A stretch of DNA of 64,000 nt from Streptomyces sp. TP-A0874 (GTDB lineage Bacteria; Actinomycetota; Actinomycetes; Streptomycetales; Streptomycetaceae). A program made the translations under genes and the position numbers. Where the stretch lies: the NCBI RefSeq assembly GCF_001748085.1, contig NZ_BBZK01000003.1:124001-188000 (forward strand), in the 5' to 3' direction. Position 1 is the stretch's first letter; every line of letters begins with the position of its first letter. The notes beneath the pieces were generated by a model, which was not told where the DNA came from, ran no database searches, and saw only the letters and a program-made list of their open reading frames with translations. This document shows, piece after piece, positions 17,427 through 26,897 of the stretch.

Positions 17427-19000
17427 GCGACGACCTCGGCCCCGTCACCACCGCCGACCGTATCGAGGACTTCAAGCGGCGCCAGCGGGAAGCGGCGGAA
17501 GCCTCCTCCCCGGCGGCCGTCGAGAGGCAGCACGCCCGCGGGAAGCTGACCGCGCGGGAACGGATCACCGAACTCCTGGACGAGGGGTCCTTCGTCGAGT
17601 TCGACGCCCTGGCCCGGCACCGCTGCCACGGATTCGGCATGGAACAGCGGCGCCCGTACGGCGACGGCGTCATCACCGGCCACGGCACGGTGGGCGGGCG
17701 GAAGGTCTTCGTCTTCGCCCAGGACTTCACCGTGTTCGGGGGGAGTCTGGGCGAGGTGTACGGCGAGAAGATCGTCAAGGTGATGGACCTCGCCATCCGC
17801 ACCGGGTGCCCGATCATCGGCATCAACGACTCCGGCGGCGCCCGGATCCAGGAAGGCGTCGTCTCCCTCGCCTACTACGCGGAACTCGTCCGGCGCCATG
17901 TCGAGGCGTCGGGCGTCATCCCGCAGATCTCCCTGATGATGGGGCCGTGCGCGGGCGGAGCGGTGTACTCCCCGGCCATCACGGACTTCGTCGTCATGAC
18001 GGACCGCACCTCCCACATGTTCGTCACCGGACCGGACGTGCTGGAGACGGTCACGGGACAGGTGGTCAGCCACGAGGAGCTGGGCGGCGCCCACACCCAC
18101 AACACGGTGTCCGGCAACGCCCACTACCTGGCCGCCGACGAGAAGGAGGCCTTCGAGTACGTCCGGGACCTGCTCTCCTACCTGCCGTCCAACAACCTCG
18201 ACGACCCGCCGGTGTACGCCCCGGAGACCGATCCGCGGCAGGAGGCGGAGGCGCTGACGCTGGACGCCATCGTCCCCGACGACCCCAACCAGCCCTACGA
18301 CATGCACGAGGTCGTCTCACGCGTGGTGGACGGCGGCGAACTGCTGGAGGTGCAGCCGCTCTACGCCCCCAACATCATCTGCGGCCTGGCCCGGATCGAC
18401 GGCCGCACCGTCGGGGTGGTCGCCAACCAGCCGCTGCGGATGGCCGGCGTGCTGGACATCAACGCCAGTGAGAAGGCGGCGCGTTTCGTCCGTTTCTGCG
18501 ACGCCTTCAGCATCCCGATCCTGACCTTCGTCGACGTGCCGGGGTTCATGCCGGGCACCGAGCAGGAACGCATGGGCATCATCCGGCGCGGCGCCAAGCT
18601 GGTCTACGCGTACGCGGAGGCCAGTGTGCCGACCGTGACGGTGGTGACCCGCAAGGCGTTCGGCGGCGGATACGGGGTGATGGGCTCCAAACACCTGGGC
18701 ATCGACGTCAACTTCGCCTGGCCCACCGCGCAGATCGCCGTCATGGGCGGGGAGGGCGCCGTCCGGGTGTTGTACCGCCGCGCCATCGAGGGGGCCGAGG
18801 ACCCGGATGCGGAGAGCACCCGGCTGCGCCGGGAGTACGAGAAGGAGCTCTGCAACCCGTACATGGCCGCCGAACGCGGATACGTGGACGCGGTCATCCT
18901 CCCGTCCCAGACGCGTGAACAGGTGAAGGCCGCCCTGAGCACCCTGCGCACCAAACGGGTGACCGGACTTCCGAAGAAGCACGGAAACCTGCCGCTGTGA
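17423..19000 (+). CDS. Acyl-CoA carboxylase beta (carboxyltransferase) subunit
   Basis: 525 residues, AAGGAGG at 17409 before the ATG. It has the biotin-dependent carboxyltransferase fold: N-terminal half with GGARIQEG and [14 protein letters not shown]-terminal half with GFMPGTEQE and [15 protein letters not shown]. The enzyme transfers CO2 from biotin to an acyl-CoA to make a malonyl-type extender. At the position where propionyl-specific PccB proteins have Asp (GGAYDVMG) and acetyl-specific ones Ile, this protein has Gly (GGGYGVMG). From what is known of the family, a small residue there widens the acyl pocket, so a larger alkylmalonyl-CoA is possible; methylmalonyl-CoA is the conservative alternative. 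With the epsilon and alpha subunits nearby, the cluster carries its own complete carboxylase. Confidence 0.93.
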   Translation: MSDDLGPVTTADRIEDFKRRQREAAEASSPAAVERQHARGKLTARERITELLDEGSFVEFDALARHRCHGFGMEQRRPYGDGVITGHGTVGGRKVFVFAQDFTVFGGSLGEVYGEKIVKVMDLAIRTGCPIIGINDSGGARIQEGVVSLAYYAELVRRHVEASGVIPQISLMMGPCAGGAVYSPAITDFVVMTDRTSHMFVTGPDVLETVTGQVVSHEELGGAHTHNTVSGNAHYLAADEKEAFEYVRDLLSYLPSNNLDDPPVYAPETDPRQEAEALTLDAIVPDDPNQPYDMHEVVSRVVDGGELLEVQPLYAPNIICGLARIDGRTVGVVANQPLRMAGVLDINASEKAARFVRFCDAFSIPILTFVDVPGFMPGTEQERMGIIRRGAKLVYAYAEASVPTVTVVTRKAFGGGYGVMGSKHLGIDVNFAWPTAQIAVMGGEGAVRVLYRRAIEGAEDPDAESTRLRREYEKELCNPYMAAERGYVDAVILPSQTREQVKAALSTLRTKRVTGLPKKHGNLPL

Positions 19001-19311
19001 CCGCCGGAGGAGACATCGGCGGCGATCGGACCGGAGGGCCGCCGGTGCGGGCCCCCGGGGGCGCCGAGCCGTCACCGGTGGTGCCCCCGAACCACCTCGC
19101 CTCGGTGAACGTCGTGCGCGGCGACCCCACCCCAGAGGAACTGGCCGCCGTGATGGCGTGCCTGGTGGTGGCGTCCGCCGGTCGTCCCGCAGCCGACCGC
19201 GGGGTCGTGGCCGAGGCGTCCGGATGGACCCGCGCCGCACGTACGGGGCTGCTGCGGTCCACGCTGCTGCCCATGCGGGGCTGGCGCGGGGCCTCCGGCC
19301 CGGGACGTTGA
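18997..19311 (+). CDS. Acyl-CoA carboxylase epsilon subunit
   Basis: 104 residues from a GTG that overlaps the beta-subunit stop. The central [16 protein letters not shown] segment (about 31-46) is the hallmark of the small epsilon subunits of actinobacterial acyl-CoA carboxylases, which stimulate the alpha-beta complex. A Trp-containing C terminus (GWRGASG) also fits. The first 25 residues are Gly/Pro-rich linker. Its place directly behind the beta gene is the normal arrangement. Confidence 0.85.
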   Translation: MTAGGDIGGDRTGGPPVRAPGGAEPSPVVPPNHLASVNVVRGDPTPEELAAVMACLVVASAGRPAADRGVVAEASGWTRAARTGLLRSTLLPMRGWRGASGPGR

Positions 19312-19409
19312 CCGCGCCCCGGCCGCTGCGCGGAGGACAGCCGGTGGACGGCCGCAGAACAACGACTCGATCCGGCTCCCCGGGAGCCGGAGGAAGGAAC
19401 TTCCCGATC

Positions 19410-20945
19410 ATGTCGGATGCGATGCCGGAGAGGGCGACCGGCTTCCGTCGCCTGGACGAACTGTTCCGCCAACAGGTCGCCGAACACCCCGACGCGGTGG
19501 CGGTGGTCGACGCGGGCCGGTCGGTGAGCTACCGCGAGCTCTGGGAGGCCGCCGGCGGTGTCGCGGAAGAACTCGCCGGCGCGGGGGTGGAACCCGGCGG
19601 CCTGGTCGGACTGAAGCTCGGGCGGGGCTGGCGAGTGGTCGCGGGGATTCTGGGCATCTGGCGCCACGGCTCCGGTTACGTCCCCATCGACCCGCGCTAT
19701 CCGCAGGCCCGCCAGGAGTACATCGTCGCGGACGTCGGGCTCCGGCACACGGTCGTCGAGGGGGAGGGCGGCGGACTGCTGGTCACCGCGGGGGGCGGTG
19801 CGGCCGGGCCGGCGGCGCCCGTCCCGGACGACACCGCCTATGTGATCCACACATCGGGTTCGACCGGCGATCCCAAGGGGGTCGTCATCCGCCACAGCCA
19901 TGTGCTGGCCCTCCTGGAGGCGTGCTCGAAGACGTACGAGGTGGGGGCGGACGACGTGTGGTCGTTCTTCCACTCGCACAGCTTCGACTTCAGCGTCTGG
20001 GAGATCTGGGGGGCCCTGCTGTCGGGTGGCAGGGTCGCGGTGGTCCCGCAGGAGGCGGCCACCGACTCCCGGCGCTTCGCCACCTTCCTGGCCGAACAGC
20101 GGGTCACCGTGCTCAGCCAGGTCCCCTCCGTCTTCGGCTTCCTGGTGCGCGCGCTCTCGGCCGACCCCGTGCCCCTGCCGGACCTGCGGTACGTGGTCTT
20201 CGGGGGAGAGGCGATCACTCCGCGGACCTTGCTGAACTGGTACCGGCTCGGTGTCGCGCCCCGGGCGGAACTGTTCAACATGTACGGCATCACGGAGATC
20301 ACCGTGCACGCCACGGTGGCCAGGCTCACTCCGGAGGCGCTGCGGGCCCCCTCCGTGGGGACCCCCATCGGGGAGCCGCTGCCCCATCTCAGCATCGCGC
20401 TGATGGAGGACGGGCGCCCGGTGCCGCCCGGCGTCCCCGGGGAGATGCACATCGCGGGGCCGAGTGTGGCGGAGGGGTACCTGGGGCGGCCCGAGCTCAC
20501 CTCCCGGCGGTTCGTCCGCCACCAGGCGCTGGGCGAGGACCGGCTCTGGTACCGCAGCGGGGACTACGCGATCGAACGGTCCGACGGCGGCTTCGAATAC
20601 CTGGGGCGGCGCGACGACCAGGTGAAGATCCGCGGGTTCCGGATCGAACTCGGCGAGATCGAGGCGGTCCTCGCCGACCAGCCGGAGGTGCGCGAGTGCG
20701 CCGTGGTGGTGACCGACTCGCCCAACGGCGATCCGGTGCTGGTCGGTTGCTTCCTCCCCGAGGCCTCCGCCGACGCGATGGGGAGTGGGGAGTTGGCGAG
20801 CACGCTCGGCCACCGGCTGGCGGGCCTTCTGCCCCGGCACCTGGTCCCCGCCCGACTGCTCCAGGTCGCCCGACTGCCGCTGACCCTGTCGGGGAAGCTC
20901 GACCGCGCTGCCCTCGCCCGCCGGGCTTCCGAAAGCGGTCACTGA
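19410..20945 (+). CDS. Free-standing NRPS adenylation domain, threonine-like code
   Basis: 511 residues with no carrier or condensation domain. All core motifs are intact: A3 HTSGSTGDPKGV, A5 NMYGITE, A7 YRSGDY, A8 GRRDDQVKIRGFRIELGEIE and A10 LSGKLDR with its catalytic Lys. Hand alignment to the GrsA-Phe pocket gives the code DFWSVGMVHK, close to the classical threonine code DFWNIGMVHK. It should therefore activate L-Thr or a close analogue (hydroxylated or dehydrated). It follows GGAGGAAGGA at 19389-19398. Because the A domain inside the NRPS at 11413 has lost its ATP-binding and catalytic motifs, this protein is proposed to acylate that PCP in trans. Loading an upstream carrier outside the window is the alternative. 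No MbtH-like partner is present here. Confidence 0.9.
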   Translation: MSDAMPERATGFRRLDELFRQQVAEHPDAVAVVDAGRSVSYRELWEAAGGVAEELAGAGVEPGGLVGLKLGRGWRVVAGILGIWRHGSGYVPIDPRYPQARQEYIVADVGLRHTVVEGEGGGLLVTAGGGAAGPAAPVPDDTAYVIHTSGSTGDPKGVVIRHSHVLALLEACSKTYEVGADDVWSFFHSHSFDFSVWEIWGALLSGGRVAVVPQEAATDSRRFATFLAEQRVTVLSQVPSVFGFLVRALSADPVPLPDLRYVVFGGEAITPRTLLNWYRLGVAPRAELFNMYGITEITVHATVARLTPEALRAPSVGTPIGEPLPHLSIALMEDGRPVPPGVPGEMHIAGPSVAEGYLGRPELTSRRFVRHQALGEDRLWYRSGDYAIERSDGGFEYLGRRDDQVKIRGFRIELGEIEAVLADQPEVRECAVVVTDSPNGDPVLVGCFLPEASADAMGSGELASTLGHRLAGLLPRHLVPARLLQVARLPLTLSGKLDRAALARRASESGH

Positions 20946-21000
20946 AGCGAGTGTGTGAACGACGATCCGCCCCGTTCGGGGCCGAGGATGGGGAGCCATC

Positions 21001-22773
21001 GTGCGCAAGGTACTCATCGCCAACCGTGGCGAGATCGCGGTCCGGGTGGCCCGGGCCTGCCGGGACGCCGGCATCGCGAGCGTGGCCGTGTACGCGGACC
21101 CGGACCGGGACGCCGTCCACGTCCGTGCCGCGGACGAGTCGTTCGCTCTCGGCGGCGGCACCCCCGCCGACAGCTACCTCGACATCGACAAGGTGTTGCG
21201 GGCCGCGAGCGACTCCGGGGCGGATGCGATCCACCCCGGCTACGGGTTCCTGTCGGAGAACGCCGACTTCGCCGAGGCCGTCCTCGACGCCGGGTTGACC
21301 TGGATCGGGCCGCCGCCACAGGCCATCAGGGACCTGGGCGACAAGGTCGCCGCCCGGCGTCTCGCGCAGCGCGCCGGCGCTCCGCTGGTGGCGGGCACCC
21401 CGGACCCGGTCTCCGGCGCGGCGGAGGCGGTGGCCTTCGCCGAGGAGCACGGGTTGCCGATCGCCATCAAGGCCGCCTTCGGCGGCGGGGGGCGGGGGCT
21501 GAAGGTCGCTCACACCCTGGAGGAGGTCCCCGAACTGTACGAGTCCGCGGTCCGCGAGGCGGTGGCCTCCTTCGGGCGCGGCGAGTGCTTCGTGGAGCGG
21601 TACCTGACCAGACCGCGGCATGTGGAGACGCAGTGCCTGGCCGACGCCCACGGCAACGTGGTCGTGGTCTCCACCCGGGACTGCTCCCTGCAGCGGCGCC
21701 ACCAGAAGCTGGTGGAGGAGGCGCCGGCCCCCTTCCTCACCGCCGCGCAGACCGCCGAGTTGTACCGGGCCTCGAAGGCCGTCCTCCGGGAGGCCGGCTA
21801 CGTCGGCGCCGGCACCGTCGAGTTCCTCGTCGCGGTGGACGGCACGATCTCCTTCCTGGAGGTCAACACCCGGTTGCAGGTGGAGCATCCGGTCACCGAG
21901 GAGGTCACCGGCATCGATCTGGTGCGTGAGCAGTTCCGCATCGCCGACGGCGCGGAACTCGGCTATGACGACCCGGTCCACCGCGGTCACTCCTTCGAGT
22001 TCCGGATCAACGGTGAGGATCCGGGCCGCGGCTTCCTGCCGGCCCCCGGTACGGTCACCCGGTTCTCCCCGCCGACCGGTCCGGGCGTGCGGCTGGACAG
22101 TGGTGTCGAGTCCGGCAGCGTCATCGGCCCGGCCTGGGACTCGCTGCTGGCCAAGCTGGTGGTGACCGGCCGGACCCGTACCGAGGCCTTGCAACGCGCC
22201 GCCCGCGCCTTGGAGGAGTTCACCGTCGAGGGCATGGCGACCGCGCTCCCGTTCCATCGCGCGGTGGTGCGGGATCCGGCGTTCGCCCCCGAACTCAACG
22301 GATCTGACGCGCCGTTCACGGTGCACACCCGTTGGATCGAGACCGAGTTCGCCAACGACATCGAGCCGTTCACCGCCCCGGCGGAGACGGAGGCGGGGGA
22401 GGGGCCGGGACGCGAGACGGTCGTCGTCGAGGTGGCCGGCAAGCGCCTTGAGGTCTCACTGCCCGCCAGCTTCGGGGCGTCGTCGGGCCGCGGCGGGCCG
22501 CCGGCCGACGCCCGGAGGAAGCGCCGCTCGGTTCGCCGCTCCGGCTCCGGCGCGGGCGGCGACATCCTCTCCTCGCCGATGCAGGGAACCATCGTCAAGG
22601 TCCTCGTCGAGGACGGCCAGGAGGTCGAGGAGGGTGACCTGGTGGTCGTCCTGGAGGCGATGAAGATGGAGCAGCCGCTGAACGCCCACCGGAGCGGCAC
22701 GGTCAAGGGCCTGAGCGCCCGAGCCGGCGCATCGGTCGCGTCGGGAGCGGCGATCTGCGAGATCAGGGACTGA
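21001..22773 (+). CDS. Acyl-CoA carboxylase alpha subunit (biotin carboxylase + biotin carrier)
   Basis: 590 residues starting at GTG with [19 protein letters not shown], the invariant opening of biotin carboxylases. ATP-grasp features include the glycine-rich loop FGGGGRG and [15 protein letters not shown]. The C-terminal biotinyl domain (about 515-590) has the acceptor Lys in EAMKME. It carboxylates biotin with ATP and bicarbonate, and the beta subunit at 17423 then moves the carboxyl to acyl-CoA. Between the two domains is a variable linker of Arg/Lys/Gly. It is separated from the beta and epsilon genes by the free A domain, an unusual order, but it still reads in the same direction. Confidence 0.94.
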   Translation: MRKVLIANRGEIAVRVARACRDAGIASVAVYADPDRDAVHVRAADESFALGGGTPADSYLDIDKVLRAASDSGADAIHPGYGFLSENADFAEAVLDAGLTWIGPPPQAIRDLGDKVAARRLAQRAGAPLVAGTPDPVSGAAEAVAFAEEHGLPIAIKAAFGGGGRGLKVAHTLEEVPELYESAVREAVASFGRGECFVERYLTRPRHVETQCLADAHGNVVVVSTRDCSLQRRHQKLVEEAPAPFLTAAQTAELYRASKAVLREAGYVGAGTVEFLVAVDGTISFLEVNTRLQVEHPVTEEVTGIDLVREQFRIADGAELGYDDPVHRGHSFEFRINGEDPGRGFLPAPGTVTRFSPPTGPGVRLDSGVESGSVIGPAWDSLLAKLVVTGRTRTEALQRAARALEEFTVEGMATALPFHRAVVRDPAFAPELNGSDAPFTVHTRWIETEFANDIEPFTAPAETEAGEGPGRETVVVEVAGKRLEVSLPASFGASSGRGGPPADARRKRRSVRRSGSGAGGDILSSPMQGTIVKVLVEDGQEVEEGDLVVVLEAMKMEQPLNAHRSGTVKGLSARAGASVASGAAICEIRD

Positions 22774-22803
22774 GCCACGGCGATCTCGGCGGTTACCGAC
22801 TTT

Positions 22804-22818
22804 TGGATGTCGCTTCCA
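22804..22818. promoter_or_regulatory. Candidate TetR operator upstream of the exporter gene
   Basis: The interrupted palindrome TGGATGTCGCTTCCA sits between the cluster genes and the MFS gene. A close relative, TGGAAGTGACTTCCA, lies behind the tetR gene at 25199-25213 (13 of 15 bases identical after reverse complementing one copy). The site falls in the expected promoter spacer before the exporter, so the TetR protein at 24535 probably represses the exporter from here. Confidence 0.55.
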
Positions 22819-22892
22819 AATGGCATCCTGTCTAAATGGTTAGTGAGTATCAAGAATGGCCTCAGGGCCCGACCGTCGGCGAGGAGGCGGAC

Positions 22893-24458
22893 ATGGACCG
22901 CGGCGATGCCGTGAAGGCGCCTTACCCGAAGCGCTGGTGGGCACTGAGTGCCCTGGTGCTGAGCCTGCTGGTCATCGGGTTGGACATCACGATCCTGAAC
23001 GTGGCCCTACCGACCCTCGCCACGGACCTGGGAGCCACCAACCAGGATCTGCAGTGGATCGCCGACTCGTACACGCTCGTCTTCGCGGGGCTGCTGCTGC
23101 CGGCCGGGGTGCTGGGCGACCGCTTCGGTCGTAAGAAGCTGATCATCATCGGCCTGCTGGTGTTCGGCGCCGCCTCGGCGCTCTGCGCCTGGTCGCCGGG
23201 GGCCGCCGAACTCATCTGGGCCCGCGGTCTGCTGGGCGTCGGTGCGGCGATCGTCACACCGCTGAGCCTGTCGATCCTGCCCGCGATGTTCCCGAAGGAG
23301 GAGCGCGGCAAGGCGATCGCCATCTGGTCGACGGGCACGGTCATCGGCCTGCCGCTGGGGCCGATCCTCGGCGGTTACCTGCTTGAGCACTACTGGTGGG
23401 GTTCGGTCTTCCTGATCAACGTGCCGGTGCTCGTCGTGGGGGTGCTCTGCGCGGCGGTTCTGCTGCCGGAGTCCCGAGACGAGACCAGGCCGCGCGTCGA
23501 CCTGGTCGGCGGGGTGCTGTCCACCGTCGGTCTGTGCAGCCTGCTCTACGGGATCATCGAGGGTGCCGACCGGGGCTGGGGTGACGGTGTCATCCTTGGT
23601 TCCATCACGGTCGGTCTGCTGTTCCTGGTGGCGTTCGTCCTCTGGGAGCAGCGTGCCCGGGAGGCCCTGATCGACCTCGCGCTCTTCTGGAACCGGAACT
23701 TCTCCGTCGCCACCATCGTTCTGACCGTTCTCTCCTTCGTCCTGTACGGGATCCTGTTCGTCACCCCGCAGTACCTGCAGGTGGTGCTGGGCACGTCCGC
23801 GCTCGGCACCGGGGTGAGACTCCTCCCGCTGGTGCTGGCCTACATGGTGGGCGCGGGCGTCAGCGACGCCCTGGTGAAGTTGGTCGGGGTGCGCTGGGTG
23901 CTGGTGGGCGGGCTCGGGGTCCTCGGCGTCGGTATGGCGGTCATGGCGGGCATCTCGTCGGACAGCGGATACACCTACGCGGCCCTGTCGTTCGTCGTCC
24001 TGGGGCTGGGGCTCGGCATCTCGCTCCCGCCGTCGGTGGACCTCGTGATGGACGCCCTGCCGGCGGACCAGACCGGGCGGGGCACCGCGCTGACCACCGC
24101 GCTGCGGCAGGTGGGCGGCGCCCTGGGCATCGCCGTCCTGGGCAGCATGCTCGCCTCGACCTACTCGAGCGGGGTCAGGGAGGTGGTGAGCGGGATGCCG
24201 GCCGAGGTCCGCGGCCCGGTGGAGGACTCGGTGGCCGCGGCCGCCGCCGTCGCCGACAAAATGGGGGCCGCGGGCGAACCGCTGCGGAGTGTCGCTTACA
24301 AGGCCTTCACAGATGGCATGGAATCTCTTTCGCTAGCCTGTAGTACTATGGCTTTCCTTGGAGCCTTGACGGTCTTCGTGTTGCTATCCGAGAAAAGCGG
24401 CAGCGAGGCCGAAGCCAGCCGAGCGGAGGAGGTCGCTCCGGTGGATTCAGGCACCTAG
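22893..24458 (+). CDS. MFS multidrug-type exporter (DHA2 / EmrB-QacA family, 14 TM)
   Basis: 521 residues. The first helix carries LLVIGLDITILNVALPTL, the signature of 14-helix drug:H+ antiporters. Motif A GDRFGRKK follows helix 2 and motif C-like GPILGG lies in helix 5. GAGGAGG at 22881-22887 supports the ATG at 22893; an in-frame ATG at 22836 would add 19 residues but lacks a ribosome site. The likely job is self-resistance and export of the cluster product. It is followed by a strong hairpin and then tetR. Confidence 0.9.
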   Translation: MDRGDAVKAPYPKRWWALSALVLSLLVIGLDITILNVALPTLATDLGATNQDLQWIADSYTLVFAGLLLPAGVLGDRFGRKKLIIIGLLVFGAASALCAWSPGAAELIWARGLLGVGAAIVTPLSLSILPAMFPKEERGKAIAIWSTGTVIGLPLGPILGGYLLEHYWWGSVFLINVPVLVVGVLCAAVLLPESRDETRPRVDLVGGVLSTVGLCSLLYGIIEGADRGWGDGVILGSITVGLLFLVAFVLWEQRAREALIDLALFWNRNFSVATIVLTVLSFVLYGILFVTPQYLQVVLGTSALGTGVRLLPLVLAYMVGAGVSDALVKLVGVRWVLVGGLGVLGVGMAVMAGISSDSGYTYAALSFVVLGLGLGISLPPSVDLVMDALPADQTGRGTALTTALRQVGGALGIAVLGSMLASTYSSGVREVVSGMPAEVRGPVEDSVAAAAAVADKMGAAGEPLRSVAYKAFTDGMESLSLACSTMAFLGALTVFVLLSEKSGSEAEASRAEEVAPVDSGT

Positions 24459-24477
24459 CTTGAACAAATGAGACTCT

Positions 24478-24507
24478 GATCGGCCGCGCTTACGAGCGCG
24501 GCCGATC
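24478..24507 (+). terminator. Hairpin terminator after the exporter gene
   Basis: A 13-bp perfect stem (GATCGGCCGCGCT and its complement) with a TACG loop lies 20 bases after the exporter stop and 28 bases before tetR. There is no T-run, as is common in high-GC actinomycetes. Confidence 0.7.
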
Positions 24508-24534
24508 AAGTTCTGACACGAGAGGTTTGCTGTC

Positions 24535-25137
24535 ATGTCGTCAGCCCCTGGTCTGCGCGAACGCAAGAGAATGCGGGTCCGCATGACTATCAGGCAGGAG
24601 GCTCTCCGGCTGTTTACGGAAAGGGGCTACGACAAGACCACGGTCGAGCAGATCGCCGAAGCGGCAGAAGTCGCGAATACCACGTTCTTTCGATACTTTC
24701 CATCCAAGGAGCATGTCGTCTTCGCTGATGAATACGATGTGCCGCTGAGAGAGGCGATCACTTCCCGCCCGGAGGACGAGCCCCTCCTGGTAGCGGTCCG
24801 CAACGGCATTACCGAGTTCTGTCGGACGAGCCTCGTCGCGGACCAAGAGGAATTGCTGACGCGCCTGCAGTTGATCGACCGGGTGCCCGCCCTCCGTTCC
24901 AGGCTCCCGCAGCACCAGCGCGACGAGTCGGACTTCATGGCGGACTTCCTCGCGCGCAGGATGGGGTGCGAGCCGGACGACCTGGTGGTCCGGGTGCTGG
25001 TGGGCGTGCTGGGCTCGATGGTGGCGGAGGTGCTGCTGGCCTGGGCGAGGGCGGGTGGGGAGCAGCCGCTCGAAGACCTGTTCGCGAAGCTCTTCGATGA
25101 GATGTCCCAGGTCTTCTCCGAGGTTGGCGCCGGGTGA
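24535..25137 (+). CDS. TetR-family regulator of the cluster exporter
   Basis: 200 residues. The N-terminal helix-turn-helix region contains RLFTERGYDKTTVEQIAEAAEVANTTFFRYFPSKEHVV cut over 30-67, the normal TetR recognition layout. The remaining helices form the ligand domain. GAGAGG precedes the ATG at a good distance. Its first 300 bases are less GC-rich than the PKS genes. Location beside the exporter and two near-identical palindromes (22804, 25199) suggest it represses the exporter and is relieved by the product or an intermediate. Confidence 0.88.
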   Translation: MSSAPGLRERKRMRVRMTIRQEALRLFTERGYDKTTVEQIAEAAEVANTTFFRYFPSKEHVVFADEYDVPLREAITSRPEDEPLLVAVRNGITEFCRTSLVADQEELLTRLQLIDRVPALRSRLPQHQRDESDFMADFLARRMGCEPDDLVVRVLVGVLGSMVAEVLLAWARAGGEQPLEDLFAKLFDEMSQVFSEVGAG

Positions 25138-25192
25138 CCACAGCCGGGCCTCCCCTCGGAGGCCGTGTGGATCCAGAAATTCGGTATCGAGT

Positions 25193-25222
25193 TTGACATG
25201 GAAGTGACTTCCAAAATACCCT
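25193..25222 (+). promoter_or_regulatory. Promoter with embedded TetR operator, no obvious gene behind it
   Basis: TTGACA (25193-25198), an 18-base spacer containing the palindrome TGGAAGTGACTTCCA (25199-25213), then TACCCT (25217-25222). Transcription would run rightwards from about 25230 into a strong hairpin at 25324-25360. Only a 27-codon GTG frame (starting at 25255) lies between. The 25138-25382 gap otherwise holds no gene. Confidence 0.5.
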
Positions 25223-25323
25223 CAATCCTGTAACTGGGGGCCGCTCTTCCGGGGGTGAACGCCTGGTCCGCGTGGCTTCCCCCGGGCGCGCCATCAGGCG
25301 TCCTGCCTGCCGGAAGCGGTCCC

Positions 25324-25360
25324 GTCCGCCCTGCCTGAGGGGTCCTCAGGCAGGGCGGAC
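25324..25360. terminator. Bidirectional hairpin terminator
   Basis: A perfect 17-bp stem with a 3-base loop (GGT), centred in CCTGCCTGAGG/CCTCAGGCAGG. It lies just downstream of the leftward MATE gene and also downstream of the rightward promoter at 25193, so it can stop transcription from both sides. Confidence 0.8.
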
Positions 25361-25382
25361 GTTTCTCCGGCGGAGCGGCCGC

Positions 25383-26741
25383 TCAGGCCGGGGACGCGGC
25401 CGGTGCCGCGGAGCCCAGTCGGCCGCTGTTGACGTGGAAGGCGATCGACTGCCCCGCGACCAGCAGCAGGTTGGCGCAGGCGAGCGCGGTCCACAGCCCC
25501 GGCAGTCCGCCGGCCGACCCGGCGGGTACCGCCACCAGCGCGAGCGCCCCGTAGCAGCAGGTGAAGGAGAGCAGGCTCGGCAGCGTCCGCTTGATGCCGA
25601 TGAGCCCGAATCCGGAGACGGCCTGCAGGGCGTCCGCGACCACCACCGTCAGTACCAGCGGCAGCAGTGCCACCGCCCGCCCGCGGACCTCGGAGTCGGA
25701 GGTGAAGACGGTGAAGACCTCGCTCCGCAGCAGCACCGCGGTGGTGCCCAGCACGGCCACCGCGCTCAGCGCGACGGCGGCTCCGGCCAGCACCGAACGC
25801 CGAACCGCCACCACGTCCCCCTCCTCGGCCGCGGCGGCCACCGGGGGGACGGTCGCCTGACCGACCGCCACCGCCGCGGTGAAGATCAGGTTGCTCAGCG
25901 AGACGCAGATGCTCTGGACCGCGGCCTCCGCGGTCCCGATCCGGGCCGCCGCGAACGCCAGCACCCCCAGGACGGCGAACTTGACGAGCACCGTCCCCGC
26001 CAGCGGGATGCCGACCCTGGCCAGCCGCAGGGCCTCCGGGAGGTTCGGTCGGCCGAGCCGGAGCGAGTGCCCGGCCAGGACGGTCCTCCTCCGCAGCGCC
26101 GACTGGGCGAGCACCGCGCTCACCAGGCAGGAGGCGAGCATCGCCACACCGGCTCCGGTGAGCCCCAGTCGGGGCGCCGGTCCGAGCCCGGCCACCAGCA
26201 CGGGGGACAGCCCCACCGCCACCGCCGTGCCGGACAGCCCCGCCCGCATGACGAGTCTGCCGCGCCCCAGGCCGATGAGGACCGCGCCGGCCGCGGAGGA
26301 CCAGGCGGAGGCGACCACCGCTAGGGCCAGCAGGATGGGCAGCGCGCCCAGTTGGCTCCGCGTCGACTCGGGGACACCGCCGAGCGCGGCGACCAGCGGC
26401 ACCGAGGCCACGGCCGCGCCGCCCAGCCCCCCGACGACGACGGCGAGCCACATCCCGTTCCGCACTGCGGGCAGTATCCCTTCGGGACCCCCCGCCGCCT
26501 TGCCGCTCACGAAGGGGATGAGGCCGCGCAGCGCGCCGGAGACGGTGGCGGTGGCGGGGCTGAAGACGGCGAGCGTCACGGTGAGCGCCGCCAGTGAGTC
26601 CGTCGAGTGGTGGCCGAGCAGAGCGGTGTCGACCAGGGAACCGGTGGAAGCCGCGATCATGGTCAGGTAGAGCGGCAGGGCGGACTGGGCGATCTCCCCG
26701 AAACGGCTCTTCAGCGCCGCCGCCTTCCGGCTCTCGGACAT
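25383..26741 (-). CDS. MATE-family efflux protein
   Basis: 452 residues with about twelve hydrophobic helices in two similar halves (one beginning ALPLYLTMIAASTGSLVDTALLG, the other RVGIPLAGTVLVKFAVLGV). This is the MATE / polysaccharide-flippase superfamily pattern for Na+ or H+ coupled export of cationic or hydrophobic compounds. The ATG at 26741 is chosen because upstream residues are Arg-rich and unlike the family; GGCGGAG precedes it. Transcribed away from the PKS cluster; it may be a second exporter for the product or unrelated. Confidence 0.82.
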   Translation of the reverse strand: MSESRKAAALKSRFGEIAQSALPLYLTMIAASTGSLVDTALLGHHSTDSLAALTVTLAVFSPATATVSGALRGLIPFVSGKAAGGPEGILPAVRNGMWLAVVVGGLGGAAVASVPLVAALGGVPESTRSQLGALPILLALAVVASAWSSAAGAVLIGLGRGRLVMRAGLSGTAVAVGLSPVLVAGLGPAPRLGLTGAGVAMLASCLVSAVLAQSALRRRTVLAGHSLRLGRPNLPEALRLARVGIPLAGTVLVKFAVLGVLAFAAARIGTAEAAVQSICVSLSNLIFTAAVAVGQATVPPVAAAAEEGDVVAVRRSVLAGAAVALSAVAVLGTTAVLLRSEVFTVFTSDSEVRGRAVALLPLVLTVVVADALQAVSGFGLIGIKRTLPSLLSFTCCYGALALVAVPAGSAGGLPGLWTALACANLLLVAGQSIAFHVNSGRLGSAAPAASPA

Positions 26742-26897
26742 CCACTCCGCCTCTCCCCGGTGCCCGACACGGCGCGCCAGGCGCCTCCCGAACAGCGTAG
26801 GCACCGGGCCGGCCGGGGGTGGTGCCCTCAGGAAACCCGGCCGCTCCCTGCCGAGTGCGGCCGGCGCCGCGGGCGTACCGGTGTGTCCGGCGGACGG

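Noticed and set aside
18894-21161. 755-codon minus-strand frame over the free A domain
   Set aside because: The + strand encodes a complete A domain with all motifs; the reverse frame does not resemble a protein family.
17423-22773. Carboxylase genes as primary metabolism rather than part of the cluster
   Set aside because: Translational coupling to the thioesterase and interleaving with the A domain gene argue for membership in the biosynthetic operon.
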